Of a stretch of 64,000 nt of DNA, positions 45,468 through 54,248 are shown one piece after another. The notes under the pieces are model-generated. The model searched no databases. It was not told where the DNA came from and saw only the letters and a list, made by a program, of their open reading frames with translations. Made by a program: the position numbers and the translations under genes. This DNA comes from Methanothermus fervidus DSM 2088 (GTDB lineage Archaea; Methanobacteriota; Methanobacteria; DSM-2088; Methanothermaceae). The stretch covers positions 962,001 through 1,026,000 of the forward strand of contig CP002278.1 of NCBI GenBank assembly GCA_000166095.1, given 5' to 3'. The number at the start of each line of letters is the position of its first letter. Position 1 is the stretch's first letter.

Positions 45468-47744
45468 CTATAGTGAAATTCGTCTTCTATCAAGTAACTC
45501 TTGTCTTTTACCTTTATTCCAACCTCCACTTGCTCTTTTTGCCCTACCAACCTGTTGTACATAACCTGTGATCCTATCATACCATTCAATCTCATCTTTT
45601 TCTCCACAGTTAATACATGAATCTTTTAATCCTCTCATCAAAGTCTTACATCTCAAACAGAAACTAAGTGCATTGCTATATGCCCAAAATCCTATCTCTG
45701 ATCGTTTACAAATTTTCTCTGTTAAACTCATCAAACCTTTTGGATTTGGCGCTGATTCACCTAGCCAAACATGGAAGATATGCCCGCCTTTTGTCAATGG
45801 ATGGAATTTCTGCTCTATTTTAAGTCTATCAATGATGTCAAGCTCAGAATCAACTGGTATATGACTTGAATTTGTGTAATAATATGCTCCTTCTGTGCCC
45901 TGAACTACAGCATCAAAACGTTCAATATCAAGCATTGCAAATCTATGTGCTGTAGATTCAGCAGGTGTCTGTAATACTGACCATCTCCAACCTGTTTCAT
46001 CCCTTAACTCCTGAGCTTTTTTGTTTATTTCTTCAATGATTTTAATTCCAAACCTCCTACTATATTTATCCTCTAATCCTTCTCCTGTATGTGCAATTAA
46101 CATTTCATTAAGTCCAACAAAACCAAAACTCATTGTTGCATTCTCAATTCTATAATACATCTCGCCATCGAATTTCTGTGATAGGAAAGGTAAAATATTG
46201 TATTGGTTCAAACATTTTAATGCATGCTCCCTTCGTATTTCAAGTACTTCTTTTGCCAATCTTAAATAATCATGTAAGTAGTCATATATTTCATCATCAT
46301 CTCTACTCCTGTAGGCGATTCTTGGCAAGTTTACAGTTACATAAGCTAAATTACCTGTCCTTAAACAATCAGCCTCCCAATTCCCTGTCCATTCTGTACC
46401 TAATCTAGTTCTACATCCCATTGCATTTACTAAAACATTATTATAGCTTGTTTCCATATTTAAGAAATAAGGAGTACCATATTTAGCTGATAACTCATGC
46501 ACCATCTCTAAAAGCTCAGGATCCCATGTTTCCTTTCTTAATACATAAATTGTATTTGGGAAGAGATGTGGTTTTCCATAAGCATCTCCTTCAAGTAAAA
46601 CTTCTGTGAAAGCTTTTGCTAAAAGTTTTGTCTCATCCTGATAATCCCCATAAACTCCTACTTTCTCACCACCAGGACCGTATGCTGTTTCATCCTGGAG
46701 GAATTCAGGGACTCCTAATTCTAAATTAATACTTGTGAATGGAACTTGACTTCCTCTAGCAGCGTAAGCCATATTAAGATTGAAAATAAACATTTGAACA
46801 GCTTGTTTAATGCGTTCATAGCTTAATCCCTCTACAAAAGGTGCAACAAATATATTCCATAGTGACATCGCCTGACCGCCAGACATATTTTGTTGTGCTG
46901 CTAGCATTATTTCTCCACAGTGATTCATCAATGTCTCTAGATGTTTAGGTTGTGCAGCAACACTTGTGTGATCTCCGGTTCCATCCACTTTGAGTCCAAA
47001 ACGAATAAAAAGCCTTAAATCATGTTGGAGACAATTTAGAGGTCTAGCAGGGAAAAATTCAAGGTCATGAATATGTATATCTCCACTCATGTGTGCATCT
47101 GCAAGATGAGAAGGAAGCAATCGTAATAATGCATATTGTTTGAATGCTTCATCAGCCACATACTTATGTATTGTTTCTGAGTTATGAACTATGTTTGCAT
47201 TATCTCTTGAACCTTCTTCTATCAATTTTTCAATATTATATACAGGAATTCCTAATCTTGTATGTCTCTTCCTCAAATCTTCAAGACCATACTCAACTAA
47301 TTTTACATTTACAAATTCTCTTATCATTGGGGAAGTTACATGGTCAATCCTAAGTTTTTTTAGTTCTTTCCAAATTTCAGATGCTATTTTTTTAGCTATA
47401 TGTTTTGGAGCTCCTGTTTCAACAATTAATGCTCGTTCTATTTTTTTCTTATCAAATTTTTCTATTTTATCTCTACTTGTTCTTACCTTTAATTCATTTG
47501 CAGCCAAATACTCATCTGCAGCCTTTTCATCAATTTTTTGTAATTCATTATATACCAACATTTTTATTTCACTTGTTGTCATTCCATCATATGCATTTGA
47601 AGCTACCTTTGATGCAATTTTTTTTGCCATTGACAATGAAACACCAATGTTTAACAATGATCTAATTATTTTTCCAGGTCTAAACTTTTCTTTAATCCCA
47701 CTGCTCTTTTTTATAGTAATGCCTGCTTTCGATGGAACATACAT
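45468..47744 (-). CDS. nrdD: Anaerobic (class III) ribonucleoside-triphosphate reductase
   Basis: Makes deoxynucleotides without oxygen by a glycyl radical. About 758 residues from ATG 47744; TTG 47762 (GGTGAT upstream) or the frame start 47786 would add up to 14. Two ATP-cone regions at about 5-175 (KEKFRPGKIIRSLLN, IEKFDKKKIERALIVE), catalytic barrel with CLQHDLRLFIRFGLKVDG and MGCRTRLG, C-terminal zinc site CLRCKTL and CINCGE, and the glycyl-radical motif RASGGWNKGKRQEL at the end. No intein interrupts it. The activase NrdG is not in the window. Confidence 0.94.
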   Translation of the reverse strand: MYVPSKAGITIKKSSGIKEKFRPGKIIRSLLNIGVSLSMAKKIASKVASNAYDGMTTSEIKMLVYNELQKIDEKAADEYLAANELKVRTSRDKIEKFDKKKIERALIVETGAPKHIAKKIASEIWKELKKLRIDHVTSPMIREFVNVKLVEYGLEDLRKRHTRLGIPVYNIEKLIEEGSRDNANIVHNSETIHKYVADEAFKQYALLRLLPSHLADAHMSGDIHIHDLEFFPARPLNCLQHDLRLFIRFGLKVDGTGDHTSVAAQPKHLETLMNHCGEIMLAAQQNMSGGQAMSLWNIFVAPFVEGLSYERIKQAVQMFIFNLNMAYAARGSQVPFTSINLELGVPEFLQDETAYGPGGEKVGVYGDYQDETKLLAKAFTEVLLEGDAYGKPHLFPNTIYVLRKETWDPELLEMVHELSAKYGTPYFLNMETSYNNVLVNAMGCRTRLGTEWTGNWEADCLRTGNLAYVTVNLPRIAYRSRDDDEIYDYLHDYLRLAKEVLEIRREHALKCLNQYNILPFLSQKFDGEMYYRIENATMSFGFVGLNEMLIAHTGEGLEDKYSRRFGIKIIEEINKKAQELRDETGWRWSVLQTPAESTAHRFAMLDIERFDAVVQGTEGAYYYTNSSHIPVDSELDIIDRLKIEQKFHPLTKGGHIFHVWLGESAPNPKGLMSLTEKICKRSEIGFWAYSNALSFCLRCKTLMRGLKDSCINCGEKDEIEWYDRITGYVQQVGRAKRASGGWNKGKRQELLDRRRISL

Positions 47745-47786
47745 CTTTACATCTTTTTGCAATTGGATCACCACTAATAATTTCAA

Positions 47787-48060
47787 TTGAAAAATTATTA
47801 CTTAAAAACTTTGCATAACATGTTCCATTTCTAAAAACTTAAAAAACAAAAATGGAAACTTGCAAGTAATCATCTATATCAAATCTTATATAAAATTTTC
47901 CAATTGAAAAGCACAGGAAAAGGTTATAAAATGAAAAAAAGAAATATGGTGTTAAAAAAGTTGAAAATAATATATCTTTAATTTAAAAAACTAAAAAGAA
48001 GATGTTCAACAAAATTTAAAGTCTAAAAATAACATGTTCAAAAATTATTTTTAGGAATTT
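47787..48060. other. nrdD upstream region
   Basis: 274 bases between nrdD and the end of the sortase gene. Holds the nrdD promoter (minus-strand TTTATATAAG at 47884-47893), the palindrome at 47858-47867 and an imperfectly spaced inverted repeat TTCCATTT/AAATGGAA (47823-47857). No ORF. Confidence 0.5.
47858..47867. promoter_or_regulatory. Palindrome at predicted nrdD transcription start
   Basis: ACTTGCAAGT, a perfect 10-base palindrome about 25 bases downstream of the minus-strand TATA box. Its position would let a bound repressor block initiation. The binding protein is unknown. Confidence 0.4.
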
Positions 48061-48765
48061 TTAGCTCCAAGAAAGTAATTTATCTGAAATAAATTCTGGA
48101 GGTACTGGATTTATATAAGCAAAAATTAAAATTAAAGTTAAAGAAAGGAATACAACCAATAAAATAAGTTTGTCCTCTCTATATGGGTATATTTTATAAA
48201 TCAGCATGCAAAATAGGAAAAACAAAACAATTATGGCTAAAGAATAATTTTTATTTGGATTTTCCACTTTTATTTTTTCTAAAGGTAATATCTTAACAAT
48301 CTTACATTCAACTATTAACCTTTTACTTGTTGAACCAAAAGGATAGCAAGTAACAAGTAACAATTTATTGCCTTGACGCAAAGGTATTTCATAGTCTGCA
48401 GGAACTACAAATGATTTATCAACTTTATATTCAATTTTTCCAACTTTTGGCCAATTAACATATACTACATCGCCTTTTTTCAATTTATCTAAATTCATAA
48501 ATGGAGATCCATAAAGCGTTCTATGTCCAAAGAGGACTGTAGTTCCAGACCCAGGAATGGACGATCTAGGATCATAGTATACACCATAAGATAGTGATTT
48601 GTTGTTAATTTCTTCTTTTAAGTTTATTGCAGGTATCTCTAAGGTGGCTGTGTATTTATTCTCTATAGTTATCTTTGAGGCATAATAACTTACCTCAATA
48701 AGTGCATAAAGAAAAATTATAAAAACTCCAACAATGATCATAACTGTAGATAATTTTACTTTCAC
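48061..48765 (-). CDS. Sortase family transpeptidase
   Basis: Membrane cysteine transpeptidase. About 234 residues from GTG 48765, preceded by GGGGGCGG; the frame open to 48864 reads into the promoter of the divergent gene. One N-terminal helix (about 5-27), the sortase beta barrel with VLFGHRTLYGSPF (catalytic His), LLVTCYPFG (catalytic Cys in TC) and TSKRLIVEC (Arg), and two C-terminal helices. This topology is seen in other archaeal and class E/D-like enzymes. No LPxTG-type substrate is in the window. Confidence 0.87.
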   Translation of the reverse strand: MKVKLSTVMIIVGVFIIFLYALIEVSYYASKITIENKYTATLEIPAINLKEEINNKSLSYGVYYDPRSSIPGSGTTVLFGHRTLYGSPFMNLDKLKKGDVVYVNWPKVGKIEYKVDKSFVVPADYEIPLRQGNKLLLVTCYPFGSTSKRLIVECKIVKILPLEKIKVENPNKNYSLAIIVLFFLFCMLIYKIYPYREDKLILLVVFLSLTLILIFAYINPVPPEFISDKLLSWS

Positions 48766-48829
48766 ATTTCCGCCCCCAGTACACATTGATATCTCTCTAC
48801 TATCTAAAAAAATTAACGAGGTAAAAAAC

Positions 48830-49485
<656 letters not shown>

Positions 49486-49507
<22 letters not shown>

Positions 49508-50484
49508 TTTTTTCAATAAGTTTTTTATTAATATTATCGCTGATCTTGTGGATCGGACCATATAAACTTTATAAAACAGTGATTAAGGCAAATTGGAATT
49601 TATTAGTATTAGCAATGTTTACACACATCTTTGCAATTATCATTAGGTCTGTGAGATGGGGAATATTAACACAAAAAAATGATCTGAAAAAAAATTTTAT
49701 TGTGAAAACTATAGGTTTATTTGCAGGTAATATAACACCTTCAAGGGCTGGCGGTGAACCAATAACAGCCCTGGCAGGCAAAAGAATCAATAAAATATCT
49801 TTTTCATTAGGAATGTCCGCAGGATTAGTTGAAAGATTTTTTGATCTTGGTGTAGTTGGTATTATTTTGATTATAGTTGGGTTTTCAATGCCTAAACTAC
49901 GATTTATAGCTATTATTGGTGGTTTATTATCAATTTTAATCACTGCCCTCATCTATGTCTTTGCTTGGAATGCAAAAATAGGAACAATGTTGTATGTTAA
50001 ATTCCACAATATTTTAAAATTTTTACCATTAGATGAAGAAATATTGGATAATCTATATGTTAAAGCTATAAATACAATTGAAAAAATAGTTACAGAAACA
50101 AGAAAAATTTCTGTTTTTAGATTATTTTTAGTTTCATTGTTATCAATTTTGTCCTGGCTAACAGAATGTTTTAGATTGTATCTAGTGATACTTGCATTCA
50201 ACAAGTATATTGCCTTCCCACTTGTTGTCGTATTATTTTTAATTGTAAATGTAGTTGGCATTGTTTCTGCATTACCTGGCGGTATGGGCTCTATCGAAGT
50301 CTCATCTACAGGTTTATTGGTTTTATTTAAAATTCCAAGTTCTATAGCAGGTAGTATTGCATTTATGGACAGAGTTGTATCATTTTGGTTAGTAACAATA
50401 CTTGGATTGGCATTTTCAATATATTATGCACCAGATATACTAGATGAAACTAAGAAATATATTGAAACATTGAAAACTGAGTGA
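49486..50484 (+). CDS. Lysylphosphatidylglycerol synthase TM-region family protein (UPF0104)
   Basis: 332 residues, about eight membrane helices. The family motif NITPSRAGGEPITALAGKR (about 79-97) and VSALPGGMGSIEVSSTGLL near 260 identify it. Such proteins often pair with GT2 genes, as here, and in haloarchaea AglD-like fusions combine both. Probably a lipid-linked sugar transporter or transferase partner. Start GTG 49486. Confidence 0.82.
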
Positions 50485-50489
50485 TTTTC

Positions 50490-51368
50490 ATGGATGATGT
50501 GGCAATAATAATTCTGAATTGGAATGGATGGAAGGATACAATTGAATGTTTAAAATCTCTTAACAATTTAAATTATAAAAATTATGAAGTTATAGTGGTT
50601 GATAATGGATCCACAGACAATTCTGTTGAAAAAATCAAGGAATACATAGAAAATAAACCTAAATTTAAGTTAATAGCAAATGAAAAAAATCTTGGTTTTG
50701 CTGGTGGAAACAACATAGGAATTAGATATGCACTAAATAATGAATTTGAATATATTTTGCTTCTTAACAATGATACTGTAGTTGATGAAAATTTCTTAAA
50801 GCCTATGGTAGAATTATTGGAATCAAGTGATGATATAGGATTTGTTGGACCAAAAACTTATTTTTATGATAAAAAAAATGTAATTCAGGTTGCTGGCGGT
50901 GGATATGTAGATTTAACAACTGCCAGAGCTTATCTGTTAGGTTATATGGAAAATGATTCTAGTAAATACAATGAAGTAATTGAATTAGATTATGTAAGTG
51001 GTTCATGTATTTTAACTAAAAGGGATGTAATTGAGGAAATAGGATTGTTAGATGAAAGGTTTTTTATGTATTATGAAGATGTTGAATGGTGTTACAGAGG
51101 AAAAAAACATGGTTATAAGTCATTTTATCAGCCAGAGGCTGTGATATGGCATAAACATGGTGCATCCACAAATAAATGTTTTGAGTTGTATCATTTAAAC
51201 AAAAGTAGAATTTTGTTTATTAAAAAAACTGGAATGAAAAACTTCATTAAATTTGTTTTTAAATTTTTTTCAAATGTTTTTTGGCTGGAAAGTTACTATT
51301 ATATAAGAAAATATCCTCAAGCATATAAATGTTATTTAAAGGGATTGTTGGAGGGTTTTAAAGGATGA
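50490..51368 (+). CDS. Glycosyltransferase family 2 (rhamnosyltransferase-like)
   Basis: 292 residues from ATG 50490 (GTG 50481 possible). Motifs IIILNWNGWKDTIECL, VVDNGSTDNSVEKI, LLLNNDTVVDENFL (DxD-like) and YYEDVEWCYRGKKHGYK, the ED..W acceptor-base motif typical of rhamnosyl- and galactofuranosyl-like GT2 enzymes. The pseudogene at 44455 is of the same subtype. Overlaps the next gene by 4 bases. Confidence 0.88.
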   Translation: MDDVAIIILNWNGWKDTIECLKSLNNLNYKNYEVIVVDNGSTDNSVEKIKEYIENKPKFKLIANEKNLGFAGGNNIGIRYALNNEFEYILLLNNDTVVDENFLKPMVELLESSDDIGFVGPKTYFYDKKNVIQVAGGGYVDLTTARAYLLGYMENDSSKYNEVIELDYVSGSCILTKRDVIEEIGLLDERFFMYYEDVEWCYRGKKHGYKSFYQPEAVIWHKHGASTNKCFELYHLNKSRILFIKKTGMKNFIKFVFKFFSNVFWLESYYYIRKYPQAYKCYLKGLLEGFKG

Positions 51369-52438
51369 AAATAAATTTTACAGTGAAATTAACAGCGATG
51401 ACAGGGGGTATAAGATTTGTATTTGAAATTGCAAATAGATTGGTCGAGAAGGGACACGATGTAACCATAACAGCATTAGGAGGAGATCACAGATGGTTTC
51501 CATTGAAAGCAGAAGTAAATTATGTATCTTTACCAAAATTCTTTAAATTTTTTGATTATGTGAAAAGACTTATTTTTAGAAGAAAGCTGTATTATTATGA
51601 ATTAAATACTCTCGCTAGAAAAATAGGTCTTAACATTGATATGATTAAAGTTTTGGCAAAATATACACCTGATTGTGATGTTAACATTGCAACAAGATTT
51701 TTAACAGCGTTTGCTGTATATAGAAGCAACAAAGGGATTCCTGTTTATCTCTGCCAAGATTTTGAGGAATCTGTTGCTGAAAAAGGCGACTACTACCTTA
51801 AAATGTTTTATGAATCTTTGAATCTTCCTATGCATTTTATAACCATATCTGAATGGATGAAAGAATGGTTGAGTGAGTATTCAAACAATGTTTTTTTAGT
51901 TAGGAATGGAATAAATCATGACATTTTTTATCCAAGAAATGTTGAAAAAGATGGAAAATATGTGATGGGTATATATAGGGATTTAGAATATAAAGGTGGA
52001 AAAGAACTTATAGAAGCATTGAAGATAATTAAAAGAAATAAAAATGATGTTAAAACAATAGTTTTAGGTAAAGACTTTGGAGATATTAGTTATAATAGAG
52101 TTAGTGATAAGAAATTATCAGAATTATATAATTTAGCTGATGTATTTATCTATACCTCAAAAGTAGAAGGTTTTGGATTACCTCCATTAGAAGCCATGGC
52201 TTGTGGAACAGCTGTTGTAACAACAGATTGTAAAGGTGTTAGAGAATATATAGAAGATGGAAAAAATGGATTCATAGTTCCAAGAAATCCTAAAAAAATT
52301 GCGGAAAAAAGCATTGAATTATTAGAGGATGAAAAGTTAAGAAGAAAAATTGCAAGAATGGGAATTAAAACAGCAAAAAAATATAATTGGGATAGAAGTG
52401 CTGATGAATTTGAAAAAATATTATACAAGATAGTATGA
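51365..52438 (+). CDS. Glycosyltransferase family 4
   Basis: 357 residues. N-terminal GGIRFVFEIANRLVEKGHDV; donor half VEGFGLPPLEAMACGTAVVTTD with the GT4 EX7E motif. Part of the plus-strand GT2-GT4-GT2-GT4 run, overlapping neighbours by 4 bases (ATGA) at each end, so it is translated as one operon. Specificity unknown. Confidence 0.9.
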   Translation: MKINFTVKLTAMTGGIRFVFEIANRLVEKGHDVTITALGGDHRWFPLKAEVNYVSLPKFFKFFDYVKRLIFRRKLYYYELNTLARKIGLNIDMIKVLAKYTPDCDVNIATRFLTAFAVYRSNKGIPVYLCQDFEESVAEKGDYYLKMFYESLNLPMHFITISEWMKEWLSEYSNNVFLVRNGINHDIFYPRNVEKDGKYVMGIYRDLEYKGGKELIEALKIIKRNKNDVKTIVLGKDFGDISYNRVSDKKLSELYNLADVFIYTSKVEGFGLPPLEAMACGTAVVTTDCKGVREYIEDGKNGFIVPRNPKKIAEKSIELLEDEKLRRKIARMGIKTAKKYNWDRSADEFEKILYKIV

Positions 52439-53196
52439 TATCGGTGATATGCGTATACAACAATGAAAAAATTTTAAATGATTATTTGTTAAGGTCCTTA
52501 GAAAAACAAGTTGACCATGAAAGAATACTAGTGGATAATAGATTCAATAAATTTAAATCTGCTGCTGAAGCCTTGAATTATGCTGGAAAGAAAGCAAAAG
52601 GAGATTATTTATTATTTTGTCATCAAGATGTTGAACTTCTAACAAAAGATTGGCTTAAAAAGGCTGAAGAAATTCTTGAGGATCTTGATAATTTAGGTGT
52701 TGCTGGAGTTGCTGGTGTAACTAAAGAAGGTGTAAAGAAAAATGTTATAATTCATGAATTTCCACCAAAAAGGTGGGGTACTCCAATAAATAAACCTGTT
52801 GAAGTAGAAACTGTTGATGAATGTTTATTTATAGTTCCAAGAGAAGTTTTTAAAAAATATAAATTTGATGAAAAAACTTGTCAAGGATGGCATCTTTATT
52901 GTGTTGATTATTGTTTAGATTTAAAAAAGAGAGGATTTAAAATATATACTCTTCCATTGAAAATATATCATCTCTCTAAACATTCTGAAGAAATGAATGC
53001 ATTGAAAACCATTTTAAATCTCGGATATCATCCTAGTGATTATTATGAAGAACTTAAGAAAATTTTAGAGAAACATAAAGATCTCAAGGAGATACATACT
53101 ACATGCGGTACCTGGAGAACAGATGAACCATTGCTATTACAAAGATTAAAACTTCTATTTTCATTGGCATTAAGAAAAATTCAAGGAAAATCATAA
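52435..53196 (+). CDS. Glycosyltransferase-like family 2 protein
   Basis: 253 residues. Starts MISVICVYNNEKILNDYLL; YLLFCHQDVELLTKDWL carries the acidic metal site, and FKIYTLPLKIYHLSKH follows. The pattern matches the short streptomycin-biosynthesis-like GT2 group (PF13712-like). Coupled to the upstream GT4 by ATGA. Confidence 0.82.
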   Translation: MISVICVYNNEKILNDYLLRSLEKQVDHERILVDNRFNKFKSAAEALNYAGKKAKGDYLLFCHQDVELLTKDWLKKAEEILEDLDNLGVAGVAGVTKEGVKKNVIIHEFPPKRWGTPINKPVEVETVDECLFIVPREVFKKYKFDEKTCQGWHLYCVDYCLDLKKRGFKIYTLPLKIYHLSKHSEEMNALKTILNLGYHPSDYYEELKKILEKHKDLKEIHTTCGTWRTDEPLLLQRLKLLFSLALRKIQGKS

Positions 53197-53210
53197 GGGA
53201 AGTTGTTTAC

Positions 53211-54239
53211 ATGAAAGTATGTTATTTTGGTTCATATCCAGAATATTATCCAAGGCATAGAATTATAAAGAAAGGATTGGAAAAACATGGAGTTGAAGTT
53301 TGTGAAGTTGTTGATAGATCACATATATTGTTAAGGTATCCAAAACTTGCATTAAAATATTTTAAGGAGAAAAATTTTGATGTTATTCTTGTTGGTGAGG
53401 CAAGTAATTTTGTTCAGCCATTGGCATTACTTTTAAAAAAAATAACAAATAAGCCATTGATATTTGATACATATGTTTCTGTATATGATACAAATAAAGA
53501 TAGAGGTATTTACAAGAACATCAACAAAATATTCTATTTTTTAGATAAAATAAATTGCCAATTCTCAGACATTGTTTTACAAGATACAAAACAAAATTTA
53601 CAATATTTTCATGAAACATTTTCTATTCCAAAGGAAAAATTTAGGGTTGTATATATTGGTGCTGAGGAAGATGTTTTCTATCCAAGAGATTGTTGTGAAG
53701 ATAGATTTAATGTTTTATTTTATGGAACTTATATACCACTTCATGGTGTTGAATATATTGTTAAAGCAGCTAAATTACTTCCAAATGTTAAATTTACACT
53801 TATTGGAAGAGGTCAGACATATCCAAAGGTTAGAAGATTAAGTAAAAATTTAAATAATGTAATATTTAAAGATAAGGTTCCCTATTTTCAACTTCCTAAA
53901 TATATTGAGAGGGCTAGTGTTTGTTTAGGTATATTTGGAGGAACTGACAAGGCCATGCGGGTTATACCAACTAAAATTTACCAGTCAATAGCAATGAGAA
54001 AACCTGTTATAACTGGTGACTCACCAGCTATTAAAGAACTTTTTGAGGATAAAAAGAATATTTTATTGTGTAAAATGGCTGATGAAAATAGTTTGGCAGA
54101 AGCAATTGAATTACTTAAAGAGGATGAAAAATTACGTAATAAACTTTCAAAAAATTCATACAAATTATTTAAAAAGAATTTAACTTCTTACCATATTGGT
54201 AAAAAAATAAAAAAAATAATAAAGGAAGTAAGGTTTTAA
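53211..54239 (+). CDS. Glycosyltransferase family 4
   Basis: 342 residues. N-terminal VCYFGSYPEYYPRHRIIKKGL, donor half FNVLFYGTYIPLHGVEYIVKAA and MRVIPTKIYQSIAMRKPVITGDSPA. The EX7E motif is degenerate, as in some UDP-sugar GT4 branches. Start ATG 53211 after AAGGGAAG. Last gene of the plus-strand run; it ends 9 bases before the convergent surface-protein gene. Confidence 0.85.
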   Translation: MKVCYFGSYPEYYPRHRIIKKGLEKHGVEVCEVVDRSHILLRYPKLALKYFKEKNFDVILVGEASNFVQPLALLLKKITNKPLIFDTYVSVYDTNKDRGIYKNINKIFYFLDKINCQFSDIVLQDTKQNLQYFHETFSIPKEKFRVVYIGAEEDVFYPRDCCEDRFNVLFYGTYIPLHGVEYIVKAAKLLPNVKFTLIGRGQTYPKVRRLSKNLNNVIFKDKVPYFQLPKYIERASVCLGIFGGTDKAMRVIPTKIYQSIAMRKPVITGDSPAIKELFEDKKNILLCKMADENSLAEAIELLKEDEKLRNKLSKNSYKLFKKNLTSYHIGKKIKKIIKEVRF

Positions 54240-54248
54240 TTTTTTTAT

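Noticed and set aside
45468-47744. Intein in nrdD
   Set aside because: The catalytic barrel, zinc site and glycyl-radical region run continuously and the length is normal.
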